Assembly: GCF_918797505.1 (NCBI RefSeq)
Contig: NC_092800.1
Coordinates: forward strand, 24,505,577-24,569,576
Direction: 5' to 3'
Length of the DNA: 64,000 nucleotides
Source of the DNA: Bemisia tabaci
Lineage: Eukaryota; Arthropoda; Insecta; Hemiptera; Aleyrodidae
A program made the translations under genes and the position numbers. The notes under the pieces were generated by a model. It was not told the origin of the DNA. It made no database searches and was given only the letters and a program-made list of their open reading frames with translations. Below are positions 44,851 through 54,899 of this stretch, in pieces. Each line of letters begins with the position of its first letter. Position 1 is the stretch's first letter.

Positions 44851-45339
44851 ATGTGCACAGAGCTGGCTCTCATCCCCAGAAAAAGAATGTATATGTCCCA
44901 TGCATCGACAATTGTCCGTAAGGATAAACACAAATGTTTATCAATTGTATCGATTTTATCCGCTTTACGGGACGTTTTCATGGGATTTATACCAGGGTCG
45001 ATTTTCGGGAATGAAAACTTCTGGGATTTTCCGCAGTTATCGTCTCCACAGGACGGGACTCTTACGTTCCTGCGACAAGATTACGCGGGAAGATACAATT
45101 TTAAAAACCCCGACACTAACGTAATAATTGAACACATTAAAAAATTATGTAAATTATTTACATTAAACAAAGACGAACAATCGAGAAAACAACAAATTAT
45201 CACACAATATGCAGCTTACATTTCTTCTTCTCCTCTTTGTTGGTCTTGGATTTTTAGTGTATTTTCCGAAGAAAACACACTATTTTTACAAATTAAGAGT
45301 ATAAGGACTTTACATGGTGCTGTGATTAATATGGACTGA
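44851..45339 (+). CDS. Unidentified 162-codon open frame
   Basis: I do not recognise this frame. It runs from MCTELALIPRKRMYM to a stop at 45337-45339 and is the longest frame here not explained by a repeat. It starts just right of a family C MITE. Composition is protein-like: mixed hydrophobic and charged residues, a Cys at residue 29, aromatic-rich FPQLSSPQDG, and a Lys-rich middle segment (residues 94-116). There is no signal peptide, zinc motif or catalytic signature. GGGACGAGTCCC, a short hairpin, lies 40 bases downstream. It could be a chance frame, a gene relic or an integrated fragment. No family is assigned. Confidence 0.25.
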   Translation: MCTELALIPRKRMYMSHASTIVRKDKHKCLSIVSILSALRDVFMGFIPGSIFGNENFWDFPQLSSPQDGTLTFLRQDYAGRYNFKNPDTNVIIEHIKKLCKLFTLNKDEQSRKQQIITQYAAYISSSPLCWSWIFSVFSEENTLFLQIKSIRTLHGAVINMD

Positions 45340-45461
45340 CTCAATATTTTTCCCATGTTCGTAACTGAGATTTTTCCTTGGGACGAGTCCCAAGGAACGT
45401 ACCTCAACGTACTTAATTTAGTAGTGGCTCCACATATATAGGGCTTCTGCCCTCGTCAAAG

Positions 45462-45535
45462 GAAGCAGAAGGAGAAAAGAAGAAGAGAAGAGGAAAAATA
45501 AAAAGAAGAGGAAGACGATGAAGAATAGGAAGGTG
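45462..45535. repeat. Purine-rich low-complexity tract
   Basis: GAAGGAGAAAAGAAGAAGAG and similar GA-rich words over about 75 bases. Confidence 0.85.
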
Positions 45536-45763
45536 CATCAATGAAAGCCAAAAACTCTTTAAAATATCTTACAATGCCCTCCGATTCACCAATTTTAAAC
45601 GTCTTTTGTGTGTCGGCACTAAAAGCGCCTTCAAAAGCGCGGTTATGCCAAATCACTTCCGTCACGCTCGAATAGTTGCTTGTCGTGACCAGGTCTTTCT
45701 GCCGTGTCGATTCTTGTATGTTTGCTTTTTGCAACTTTGCTCTTCCTCTACTTTAATCACTTA

Positions 45764-45971
45764 CACTGGTAAAAAAACCTCTTGGACCAATGCCGCATTG
45801 CATTGACTTAAGAGTGCAGTTTCTTGTCGCCGGATTTAAGAGTCTTGAACTCTTGTTACAAGCGGATTTTGCATTGATTCAAGCGGATTTTGCATTGATA
45901 CAAGAGTCCAAACTCTTAAATCCGGCGACAAAAAACTGCATTCTTGAACCAAGAAGTTTTTTTTACCAGTG
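45764..45971. repeat. CACTGGTAAA-ended MITE, second copy
   Basis: A 208-bp element with ends CACTGGTAAAAAAACCTCTTG and CAAGAAGTTTTTTTTACCAGTG. TA flanks both sides. Inner TTGCATTGATTCAAG and TTGCATTGATACAAG are direct repeats. Confidence 0.88.
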
Positions 45972-46021
45972 TATAAATATCGATTCTAGTTTCTAGGATC
46001 TACGACCTAGAATCGATTGTC

Positions 46022-46440
46022 TTACATAATTTAAATGGAGGGGGGGGGGAAGTGTTACCAACTTAAACAAATTTTTACTGCCATTTGAATTACTCACAGG
46101 ATGCATAATTAATAGTAAGACATGATTAATACTTGAAAAATAGTTATAATACAAAGTTTAAACTATGTTCAAACTAGGCATATACGAGTAGACCTCATTG
46201 CGAGGAAAACTATGTTAAGTAACCGAATTAGCTGCCTAATGAAGTGCTTGCAAATTAAATGAACCAAATACAATGATGACTTCACTTAACTAATAAATTG
46301 CAAATTTAATAAATATTCCTTTTAGAAAATGATTGCCAAATTTGTGTGAGGGGCGGTGAACTAACTGAATCTAAAGCTCTTTTCTTTTCCTCGCTTTGCG
46401 ACTGACAACTTTATATTGTGACTCAATGTGGTCTAGGTTG
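46022..46440. other. No gene recognised
   Basis: AT-rich spacer with a short poly-G patch at 46040. Confidence 0.35.
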
Positions 46441-46552
46441 TCTCTAATAGATTTTCTGAACCGAAAGGAATTAAACGAATTTCCTCCCTTCTAGAGTCTC
46501 TAATAGATTTTCTGAACCGAAAGGAATTAAACGAATTTCCTCCCTTCTAGAG
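46441..46552. repeat. Perfect 56-bp tandem duplication
   Basis: TCTCTAATAGATTTTCTGAA through TCCCTTCTAGAG at 46441-46496 is repeated without a mismatch at 46497-46552. Confidence 0.95.
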
Positions 46553-46700
46553 TCTGATTCGGTATGCATTTTGTAGATGAGAACCTCGAGGACTGAAATC
46601 CTGCAAATATTGTGCTGTCTCTTTGATGTTGTAACGACACTTAAAAATTCAAGGTTTGTACAAGCAGACTGTATGTGCCGTCCACGCTGCGGTAGCCATA

Positions 46701-46953
46701 CTGCCGTGCTAAGGAGAAACGCCGTATGAACATTCGAGAGTTGCTAAAATTCCCCGGATAAAACATATATTTTTGAGGAAAGTTATGCACATTTTTCTTT
46801 GAAATTTTCAGATATTTTAGATCAAATTGCGTACAAAATTGCCTAAAGAATTTGAAGAAAAATATTCACAATTTTCCCAATAAATTTGTCTTATATTGAA
46901 GGAAATATGACAACGCCTGAAGGCTCATACGGTGTTTTTCCTTAGCACGGCAG
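46701..46953. repeat. Family B MITE
   Basis: The ends CTGCCGTGCTAAGGAGAAAC and TTTTTCCTTAGCACGGCAG. The interior CGTATGAACATTCGAGAGTT is the family signature. Confidence 0.9.
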
Positions 46954-47576
46954 CATAGTTCCGCGTGTCTCCTGTGTATCATTACACGACTGAACACTTC
47001 GTTTGATGCCAATTTTGAGGAGGGTATGGATATTATAATATTCTGATGTTTTCAGAATATTAAATTTAAAACAAGGTTTAGTGGCCCATTGAGTCGCTGT
47101 CGATTGGTTTACGTTTCTTTTTTTCGATCGATTTATGTCGATCGAATAGATACCGTCCTATGTTTGATAAGTTTGGCAACCCGTCTTGGACTCACCAACC
47201 ACCTCAGCCACGAATTTCCTCACTACTAACCTTCCGTTTTTTGTTCCTCCTTTCGATTAGTGGCCGTGGTTTCTCTGGCCGCCTCAAATCTGGGCCAGAG
47301 GGGGTGGGAAAAGGAAAGGGGGTAGTGGAGTGAAAAATAGGGATGGAATTCCACGGCAAGATACTGATGTCCTAGCGCTGGCGGAGCTAAATTAAGCTCA
47401 CCTCAATTTGAGTTACAACGGTGACTTACTGGCCGAGTTGTCGGATTCTCAAATAAAATTGGCCGGGAAGTTTCTCAAGAGACCTGTACTTTGCATTGAA
47501 CTGCTAGATACGGTAAGAGTTAAACCGCCCCAAGACAATTTTCCTCGATAAAATTTCACGCAAAACACGTGGGTCA
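46954..47576. other. No gene recognised
   Basis: Spacer. GGCCGTGGTTTCTCTGGCC and a purine-rich run lie at 47262-47345. Confidence 0.35.
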
Positions 47577-47830
47577 TATGGATTGCATTTTGCAAACAGG
47601 AACGAAGAGCATTCAAATGTCGCTAAGATGGTGCACATTTTTTTACCTTATCATCTAAACTAGTTTTATCTTTACTCCCAATAAACCATACATTCAGACA
47701 AAAATTACCTTATTCGCAAATTTATTTTTTTGCATGCCATCAGTAATTATACTGCAAAGAATGTAAGTTGCACAATCCTAGCAACATTGGAATGCCCTTG
47801 GTTCCTTCTTGCAAAATGCAATCCATTTGA
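47577..47830. repeat. Family K inverted pair
   Basis: GGATTGCATTTTGCAAACAG and CTTGCAAAATGCAATCC bracket the segment. AGCATTCAAATGTCGCTAAG and CTAGCAACATTGGAATGC pair inside. Confidence 0.7.
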
Positions 47831-48067
47831 ACTTTCCACTTCTGAAAAAACCAACTTCAACGTGGCTCAAAACTATCATCGAAAACAATCTTTATCTTTT
47901 GACAAGTATTTACAGTTGGGTTTTGAAAAATGGTCCGCCTCTCTGATTCAGGTGCTTCCTATTTTATTCAGAAAACTTCAGCATTCCGAGAAAATTATTC
48001 CATTCCAACACATTGAAATTAGGATTATTCTGACTTTGACTCAAAGAGACGTCGGTTTTTGATCAAA

Positions 48068-48207
48068 TGGACTACATTTTGCGTTTTGGAGGTACAATTT
48101 CCTGTCTCAGTTTAGAATCAGAGTATGTACTTTTTGTTTCTCTATGCACATAAGTGTTTCTTAGGTTGAGCCAGAAATTTCAGTTCCTAATTGCAAAATG
48201 TAGTCCA
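48068..48207. repeat. Family J MITE
   Basis: TGGACTACATTTTGCG and AATTGCAAAATGTAGTCCA ends, with GAGCCAGAAATTTCAG near the right. Confidence 0.8.
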
Positions 48208-48533
48208 AATGCGGGACGTTTTATGAGTCGAACACTTTGATCGCTTACCCGCGAGGTAAATTTTGAAACTTTCGCCATGTTCATCGTGTTAAAAGTGCAA
48301 GTTTAATGGCGAAATATGCTGTGATACTTAATTCTCTGCCTTGATTATAGTTGGCACTAGACACAGTATTATGATATTTGCATATAGCAGGGAGTTTTCG
48401 ATTTAATTATTAACTTATGTTTAAAATTTTGGAAAAAAAAAACGTCATCGCCAAGTTCCTTTTTATAGAACATACTTTCACGATGGGATAAAGATGGGCC
48501 AAAATAGCAGTTCCTTTGCAAAATGGACGAATT

Positions 48534-48643
48534 TCTGCCAAACTGGACAATTTTTATTAAGGCATTGGACCTGAAACCCATATTTATGCATGAGAGGGCT
48601 CACGTCATAATACACATAGTTCCGTTTGGCAGAAATACGTCCA
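48534..48643. repeat. Family C MITE
   Basis: TGGACGAATTTCTGCCAAAC and GTTCCGTTTGGCAGAAATAC ends. It is shorter than the other copies. Confidence 0.75.
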
Positions 48644-48656
48644 AATGTAGTCTAAG

Positions 48657-48795
48657 TTGACTTAATTTTGCAATAAAAAGCTACTAATTCTGGATCATTG
48701 ATAGAAGCACCTATCTGCAAGGGGAAATGAAGGACACGTACGTTGTTTCTTTAGTAAGCCAGAAATAGCAGTTCCTTATCGTAAAATGCAGTCCA
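48657..48795. repeat. Family J MITE
   Basis: TTAATTTTGCAATAAAAAGC near the left, AGCCAGAAATAGCAGTTCC near the right and the internal GCAAGGGGAAATGAAGG. The left end is eroded. Confidence 0.7.
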
Positions 48796-48799
48796 AATA

Positions 48800-49321
48800 T
48801 TCCGGGAGTCAGAGGGCCAATATTAATGAAATCGAAACATGACCGTTCCAGCAGTTAATCGTAACCTGAACGGCTTCGCACAACGGAATCCACTAGTTAA
48901 TCCTCGATTATTTACGTCATCGGGCAACAGAGTCGGGGGTGATATCGCATGCGATGTGCATATTTTGATGTCGGATCGCACGAACTTTCAAGGATGATTG
49001 CGAAATCAAACCCTGGCCGCGGCATGTAAATGCGCAAAAGTTGCATTTGAATTTAACGAGGCGTCGAAATCGCACCGCCGGGGTCGTAAAAAGCTGTAAA
49101 AAAAAGTCGACGCTCTCAAGTTCATAAGAATCGGCGCGCGCGGTAATCGTCGGGGTGTTCCTCGGAACTTCCGCAAGCGACGGGTCAGGATTATTGACCT
49201 ACATTAGTCCTCGTTACCGTTCACCTTCAAGGTGAGGTTTTTAAGGTGATTCCATGTGATCTAGGGCCGAGATTCACCACCACGCTGTGCTGCCTCACGG
49301 TTTACGTCTTTGAGAAACAAT
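48800..49321. other. Single-copy-looking, CpG-containing stretch
   Basis: Clearly less AT-rich than its neighbours (AATCGGCGCGCGCGG, CGCACCGCCGGGGTCG) and unmatched elsewhere in the window. Candidate regulatory DNA only on composition. Confidence 0.3.
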
Positions 49322-49655
49322 AATGGGTCAGTTGCGCTGGTCACATAATTGTGTTTTGATACTTAATGCTAGTAGATTAGCTAAAAATACTAAGATCTGT
49401 CCAAACCGCAACTTTCTTCGTTCAGTATATTAACCGAGCTATCGCCCCATCAAAAGTCGAGTTTTTGACGTCATCCAAAGCGGGAGTGACACCCTTGGTT
49501 TCTTCCACCTTGGTTTTATCAGTCAGTGAGACACATATTAGCATTGGTTACTCTACGTGAAACGCGAACGAAAGCAAGGTGGAAGAAACCAAGGGTGTCA
49601 CTACTGCGGTAGATGACGTCAAAAACCCAACCTTTCAAGGTCATAGGTCGTCCCT
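49322..49655. repeat. Family H foldback, right end missing
   Basis: It starts AATGGGTCAGTTGCGCTGGT. Inside, GTGACACCCTTGGTTTCTTC and GAAACCAAGGGTGTCAC form a strong stem around TTGGTTACTC. The AACTGACCCATT end is absent. Confidence 0.75.
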
Positions 49656-49664
49656 CAAATTGGG

Positions 49665-50010
49665 ATGTTTAGACCATGGTGTCAGGAAATCTTGACCATG
49701 CTCATTCTCCGATTTTACCCTGATAATCACTGGTTTCAGGAGCTTATTCCCCTATGAGAAACCAAAGTTTTCTCCCAATTCTTGGGGATTTTCTTGGGAA
49801 AACTGTATAACCCTCCGGAGTTGGAGATATGAAGACATACTTGTATCATCTTTCAGCCGATTCAATGGCGTACATTCAAATATTGAATTCCTAAGTGTTC
49901 CTGGTGTTTAATTTCTCTTGTCAATGAAAGCTTCTCTATTATGATGATGATATGAAGATTCAAATATGTCATTCAAGAGGTCAATAATTTCGGCCCAGGT
50001 GCAACTACAT
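49665..50010. repeat. Family E dispersed repeat
   Basis: It shares the order ATGCTCATTCTCCGATTTT, TTTCAGCCGATTC, AAAGCTTCTCTATTATG with 25845-26175. Confidence 0.6.
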
Positions 50011-50209
50011 AAACAAAATCAAAAAAAAAAAATCAAAATTTATCCAAGGATTCACTTAGAAACATCGAACTTTGATCCATGATAATTTTTCCAATATTAT
50101 TTTACTGTTTTGTGACGTTTCGTGGCGTGCTGAATCCATTCCAGAAGTTCCGAAAAAATTTCATGAAATCAAATTTTATAAAGTTTTACGAAATCTCGCA
50201 TCTCTGGCC

Positions 50210-50660
50210 CCAGGTGGCAACCCTCCGGCGGGGGTGTAGGCGAAGGTGCTACTGCGGTTTAGCCTCCGACTCTTGCGCTTTGACGCCCCGGCCGCGGGCG
50301 AACACGCCGAGTTTCAAAATCGAATAAACGAGCATCGATTAGACGGGCCGGCGAGAGGGGGAGGGGGCGGGGGGGGGGGGGGGTCCACTGCTAATTGGGG
50401 CTCTATTTTTAGCGGAGCATAAAAACAAACTGCCGCGACGAGTTTTTGTGCACAGAGACCACCGGTGGGGGCGGGAGCGTCGGATTGAAAAGGGTCACGC
50501 TAAAAGCTTCCGTGTAATTAAAAATCACTTTTTTAATCACGGAAGGGATACGGCTCGCCGGCCAGGAGAGGCTAAGGCGCGTCGCGTCGGCCGCGGGGCT
50601 GCGCGGCGGATAGACACGGGCCAACCGTTAACGACGTTAGAATCAATGTCCCGACGTTAG
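50210..50660. other. CpG-rich single-copy-looking stretch with poly-G run
   Basis: The strongest CpG-dense block in the window (CCCCGGCCGCGGGCG, GTCGGCCGCGGGGCTGCGCG). It includes a 15-base G run at 50369-50383 and a hairpin CTTCCGTGTAATTAAAAATC paired with TTTTTTAATCACGGAAG at about 50508. It could be a promoter-proximal region or untranslated exon of an unseen gene. No coding is supported. Confidence 0.35.
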
Positions 50661-50777
50661 TTGCTCCCACCGGTTTCAACTTCAATTGAGTCTCTCTACT
50701 TGCTTTCGTGTTTTCCTCCCCTTTTCCCCATTGTTCCCCTCCTTTTGATCTCACCTGTGCGCGGTTTGGATACTACT

Positions 50778-51029
50778 CTGCTGTGCTAGGGAAAAACGCC
50801 GTATGAACATCCGAAAGTTGCCAATTTTCCTCTGATAAAATGGTTATTTTTGAGGAAAAGTATGAATAATTTTCCTTGAAGAATTCGGGAACTTTAGACC
50901 ATATACGAATAAAAGTCTCGGAAAAATTGGAAGAAAAATATTCACAAGTTTACCAAGAAATCCGTGTTATATCAAAGAAAATTTGGCAACGCCTGAAGGC
51001 TCATACGGCGTTTTTCCTTAGCACGGCAG
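50778..51029. repeat. Family B MITE
   Basis: Ends CTGCTGTGCTAGGGAAAAAC and GTTTTTCCTTAGCACGGCAG. Confidence 0.85.
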
Positions 51030-51032
51030 TAT

Positions 51033-51280
51033 TGTGCTGTGCTTTAGAAGAACGCCGAATGAGCCCTCAGCCGTTGCCAAATATCCTTTGGAAAAACATA
51101 ATTTTTGGGAAAATTTGCGAGTATTTTTCCTTCGATTTTTGGGAGAATTTTTTCCGCACTTTAATCTAAAACATCTGAAAATTTCGAGGAAAAATATTCA
51201 TAACTTTCTTCAAAAATAAATATTTTCCGAGAGGAAATTTGGCAACATTGAAATGCTTATACGGCGTTTTCCCTTCCCTT
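51033..51280. repeat. Family B MITE, right end eroded
   Basis: It starts GTGCTGTGCTTTAGAAGAAC four bases after the preceding copy and ends CGGCGTTTTCCCTTCCC. Confidence 0.7.
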
Positions 51281-51424
51281 TATATCGTAGAGTAATTCGT
51301 GGTGCATCAGCCAATTAGCGCTCTTCTTTTAACCTAATCCGAGATTTAGCTCATTTTCTTCAGGATTTGGTCGAGCATTAGATATTCGATTCTGATTGGT
51401 CCAAATTCCAACAGTGATACAACA

Positions 51425-51677
51425 CTGCCGTACTAAGAAAGAACGTTGTATAAGCCTTCAGACGTTGCCAAGTTTTCTCCGAGAAAAACCGACTTTGCTG
51501 GGAAAATGGTGAATATTATTTTCTAAAACTTTCAGACACTTTTGTACGCAATTTAATCTAAAATATCTGAGAATTTCGAGGGAAAATATGCATGAATGTT
51601 GCCCAAAATACATGTTTTATCAAGGGGAATTTGGCAACTCTCGAAAGTTCATACGGCGTTCTTCCTTAGCATGGCAG
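51425..51677. repeat. Family B MITE
   Basis: Ends CTGCCGTACTAAGAAAGAAC and GTTCTTCCTTAGCATGGCAG. Confidence 0.85.
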
Positions 51678-52193
51678 AACAGTCATTTATCAAAAAATAA
51701 ACCGAATCCAATCGCGAAAATTCGCCTGATGGAGACTGTCTCCCGATCGGCACCGACCCTTTGTCGACTTGTCGTGGGCATTTTGGCTCTGTGTGCGGCG
51801 CGGCGCGCATCCCTCCACCGTTGATTGGTGGAACCGAGCTCGTGCTCACTCACCGGTGGCGCAGTGTGACACTCTCCCGACTCGCGGATCACTCGGGACT
51901 CGAAGGGATGAAGGAGGGGAGGGGGTACTGAGCTGCGAAGGTGCGGACAGCGGTGAGCGGTAGGGTGGAGGGTGTATCGAACCGCTCCTGTTTCGACGAG
52001 ATGAGCCTCAGTTTTACACGAAAAATATGAGTAATTATGGCATAAGCTCCAGATATTACGCCCCCCTCCCCGTATCGCTCACCCCCCTCCGCATCGCTCC
52101 CTCCCCTCCCCCCACATCGCGGGTCCCCACTGAGCCGTTCTCAACACTCTAGTGCCACCCATCCTTCCTGGTGTGTTGTCGCACAAGACGATT
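51678..52193. other. GC-rich spacer, no gene recognised
   Basis: 51710-51960 is GC-rich (GTGTGCGGCGCGGCGCGC) and 52060-52125 is C-rich. Overlapping short frames on both strands have no family signature. Confidence 0.3.
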
Positions 52194-52648
52194 AATTGCG
52201 CTGAATTTAGCGACAAGGATCGCGAAGAAAAAACACCGATTATGCAAACCGAATTTCGGCTCATACGCTATACCATACTGCCGTGCTAAGGAAAAACGCC
52301 GTATGAACCTTCAGGCATTGCCAAATTTCCTTTGATAAAACGGTAATCTCCTGGTAAACTTATAAATATTTTCCTTCCAATTTTACGGATAATTTTGTTC
52401 CCAAATTCACCCAAACTTCCTGATTCGGGGGAAAATATTCATTTTCCTTAAACATAAACATTTTATCGAAGGAAATTTGGTAACTCGCGAATGTTCATAC
52501 GACGTTCTTCCTTAGCATGGTAGAATTGCGCTGAATTTGGCGACAAGGATCGCGAAGAAAAAACACCGATTATGCAAACCTAATTTCGGCTCATATGCTA
52601 TACCCTACTGCCGCGCTAAGGAACAACGCCGTATGAACCTTCACGGTT
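52194..52648. repeat. 330-bp tandem duplication enclosing a family B MITE
   Basis: The 84 bases at 52194-52277 (AATTGCGCTGAATTTAGCGA onward) recur at 52524-52607 with few changes. The MITE at 52278-52523 sits exactly between them, and a truncated second MITE start follows at 52608-52648. This fits a duplication of flank plus MITE, then loss of the second MITE's remainder. Confidence 0.88.
52278..52523. repeat. Family B MITE
   Basis: Ends CTGCCGTGCTAAGGAAAAAC and GTTCTTCCTTAGCATGGTAG. Confidence 0.85.
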
Positions 52649-53514
52649 ACTTTGAACGAAATATTTCAGTGGACTAAGGATTTTATTCTTTTCGAAGTTA
52701 TCACGAAGTTGACAGCACTGAATTCAAAATTTGTTTTTTCCGTTAGATTAATTGTGCAAACTACGATTTTTTTCTGCGTGGTCGGGTTCAACCTAAATTG
52801 AAGCCTCGACCCTCGGAATCTAAAGGACTTAACATTTTCATAGGAAAAAACGGATTGCTGATTTAACAATTAAACTGTTAAAAAATATGTCCGACATGTT
52901 TCAAATAAACATTTTAACAATAATGGAAATATACTTTAACCATAAAGGTGGTAGAATTAGCATTTTTTTGTTAAATCTACCTTGAAACATGTCGGACCCA
53001 TTTTTACCTACAAATTTGACAAATCAGTTTATTCATTTTTTCGTGTTCAAAATCAATCAGAGGCGGGACGTACAAGAAATCTAGGTACCTCCCTGGGATA
53101 ATGAACAGAGGCGAAATCTTATGCGATTGCCTTGACCGACTAAAATTGTTCGGCAAAGCCTCAAACGGTGCCGTGACTTATTTCTCACCGGCTGAAACTA
53201 ATCGTACAAGGCACAGAACAAGACCTCTGAACTTCAACACAGCGATAAATTTGAGATCGAACGGGAGAAAACTTTAAACTTTTAATCTTATTCTCACCAA
53301 CCCTTGACTAAATTAATTCATCCTGAACTTAGTCGAGGTTGCAGGTGAATTTTGATATAGAAATAGTGAGCACTGTGACTGATAAAATACTCAAAAAGGC
53401 TCACTGGCGATCACATCGTGTTAACACTTCAAGTCATAAAGATATAGTTGTTGGATGTTGTTGATAAAAGATTAAAAACTATTTGATCCCGCGGCTGAAA
53501 ACTCTTTAGTCACG
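52649..53514. other. No gene recognised
   Basis: Spacer. An imperfect inverted pair is formed by ATGTCCGACATGTTTCAA at 52887 and TTGAAACATGTCGGAC at 52982. Confidence 0.4.
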
Positions 53515-53680
53515 ACCATTGGCAGATCCGGAAATCTGGCAACACCGGATTTCCTCCATTTAAACATATGGAAATGTATCGATTCTTGGAGGGGCCAAGT
53601 GCTCCAACAAGATTCGATTATTTAGTATAGGTTTCACTGGAGGAATTCGGTGTTGCCAAATTGCTGGATTCGCCTCTGGT
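53515..53680. repeat. MITE with GGATCCAGCAATTTGGC-type ends, second copy
   Basis: The left GGCAGATCCGGAAATCTGGC and right TTGCCAAATTGCTGGATTCG ends are inverted. The inner GATTTCCTCCATTTAAAC matches 4368-4520. Confidence 0.75.
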
Positions 53681-54119
53681 CAATACTTTTAGGATACAAG
53701 TATTTAGCCAATATTGCACACGACGACGGCAACTTTTTCATATTTTTTTACTGGAAATCGTACGAATCTTTAGCCAACTTTTTCAGGTATGATATTATTT
53801 AATTAATTTGATTTATTAATGCTAATTTCATGATCATTTAATGAATATAATTGAAGCTATGATAAACGTTAAATTACAAAATATTTGTAATAAACTCGCA
53901 AAACATCGAAAAAATACTAAATCATACAATAATGCTGAATTGCAAAACTGTATGTCATTAAATTGCCACTATTTTTCAAAAATACCGATAAAAAGATCAA
54001 TAATTATAGCTTGAATCTCATTAAGATAAATAAAGGTTATTACAACAGTGCTGTCACAATAGTGACAGAATTTTCAGCAGTTACAGCCAAAAATGATCGC
54101 GCATGAATTGCTTGAAGAC
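53681..54119. other. No gene recognised
   Basis: Strongly AT-rich. TGTCACAATAGTGACA at 54051-54066 is a perfect short palindrome that could be a Helitron-type terminal hairpin, but a CTRR end beside it was not found. Confidence 0.3.
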
Positions 54120-54300
54120 GTCGCGGCGCAGCAGTCGGCATGTAACACATGTAGTACCTACATAACTGCATGAATACTTCACGGATTGCGTCAAACACAG
54201 TGCGATCAGCAGCGGTCGCCGCGCGCCGTGAAACGCTAGCGCCTTCAAGACTGCATGAATACTTCGCGCGTTGTTCCAAAACACAGTGCGGTCAGCGTTG
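54120..54300. repeat. Two imperfect tandem units with TGCATGAATACTTC
   Basis: TGCATGAATACTTCACGGAT then AAACACAGTGCGATCAGC is repeated as TGCATGAATACTTCGCGCG then AAACACAGTGCGGTCAGC, about 80 bases apart. It resembles the TGAAGTATCC hairpins of family M. Confidence 0.65.
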
Positions 54301-54472
54301 GTCCCAACTAAGCTAGTCTCCTTTTAAATTCTCTTACTGTCTTACATTTACCTTGTTGTTTTTATCAAATTTCCGTTCTTAAATCATCTCTTCCATGAGA
54401 AACAATCCAAATTTACGACTTTAAATTTTGAACCAAATTTTCTGCTATCGAATACGAAAAATCATTGAGAAT

Positions 54473-54766
54473 TTAAGTTTTATGATGACCAGCTTCTCGA
54501 TGGAAAACTAAAATTTCAATAATTTTTCCATCACAATACTGGCACTTCACATTTAAAAGTCCGAAATTATTTTCCGGATAATCATTTTCGATAATATTAT
54601 CAGTGCTCTGCCGAAATGAATTGAGGTCATTTCCTTGTTCACCCCTACGTCGTACATTATCTATCTCACTGAGATAGCCATCATGCCGCACTTTGCGTCG
54701 CGCGGATAAATTGCGAGAAACATTGCCACGCTTCGCCGGACGCCCACGTTTTCGACTCCGATCCAT
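54473..54766 (-). pseudogene. Fragment of a Helitron-like protein (N-terminal part)
   Basis: The minus-strand frame from ATG at 54766 reads MDRSRKRGRPAKRG, then a basic and acidic linker, then NNFGLLNVKCQYCDGK. The basic start and the LG-x-(M/L)-N-V-x-C-x2-C motif resemble the region before the helicase-like domain of Helitron Rep/helicase proteins. The frame stops soon after, with no Rep or helicase motifs downstream, so at most a broken 5' piece remains. The frame is open upstream to 54838, but MDRSRKRG is the more natural start. The assignment rests on remembered motif similarity. Confidence 0.5.
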
Positions 54767-54899
54767 TCTCAATATTAAAACGAATACGCGCACTTTACTA
54801 AAAATTCGAGATTCTTCATACACGACAAATATTAACAAAATTCAAAAGACGACGCGCACTGTACGAAAATATGTATTGTAATCTCGCGAAATCAAGTTG

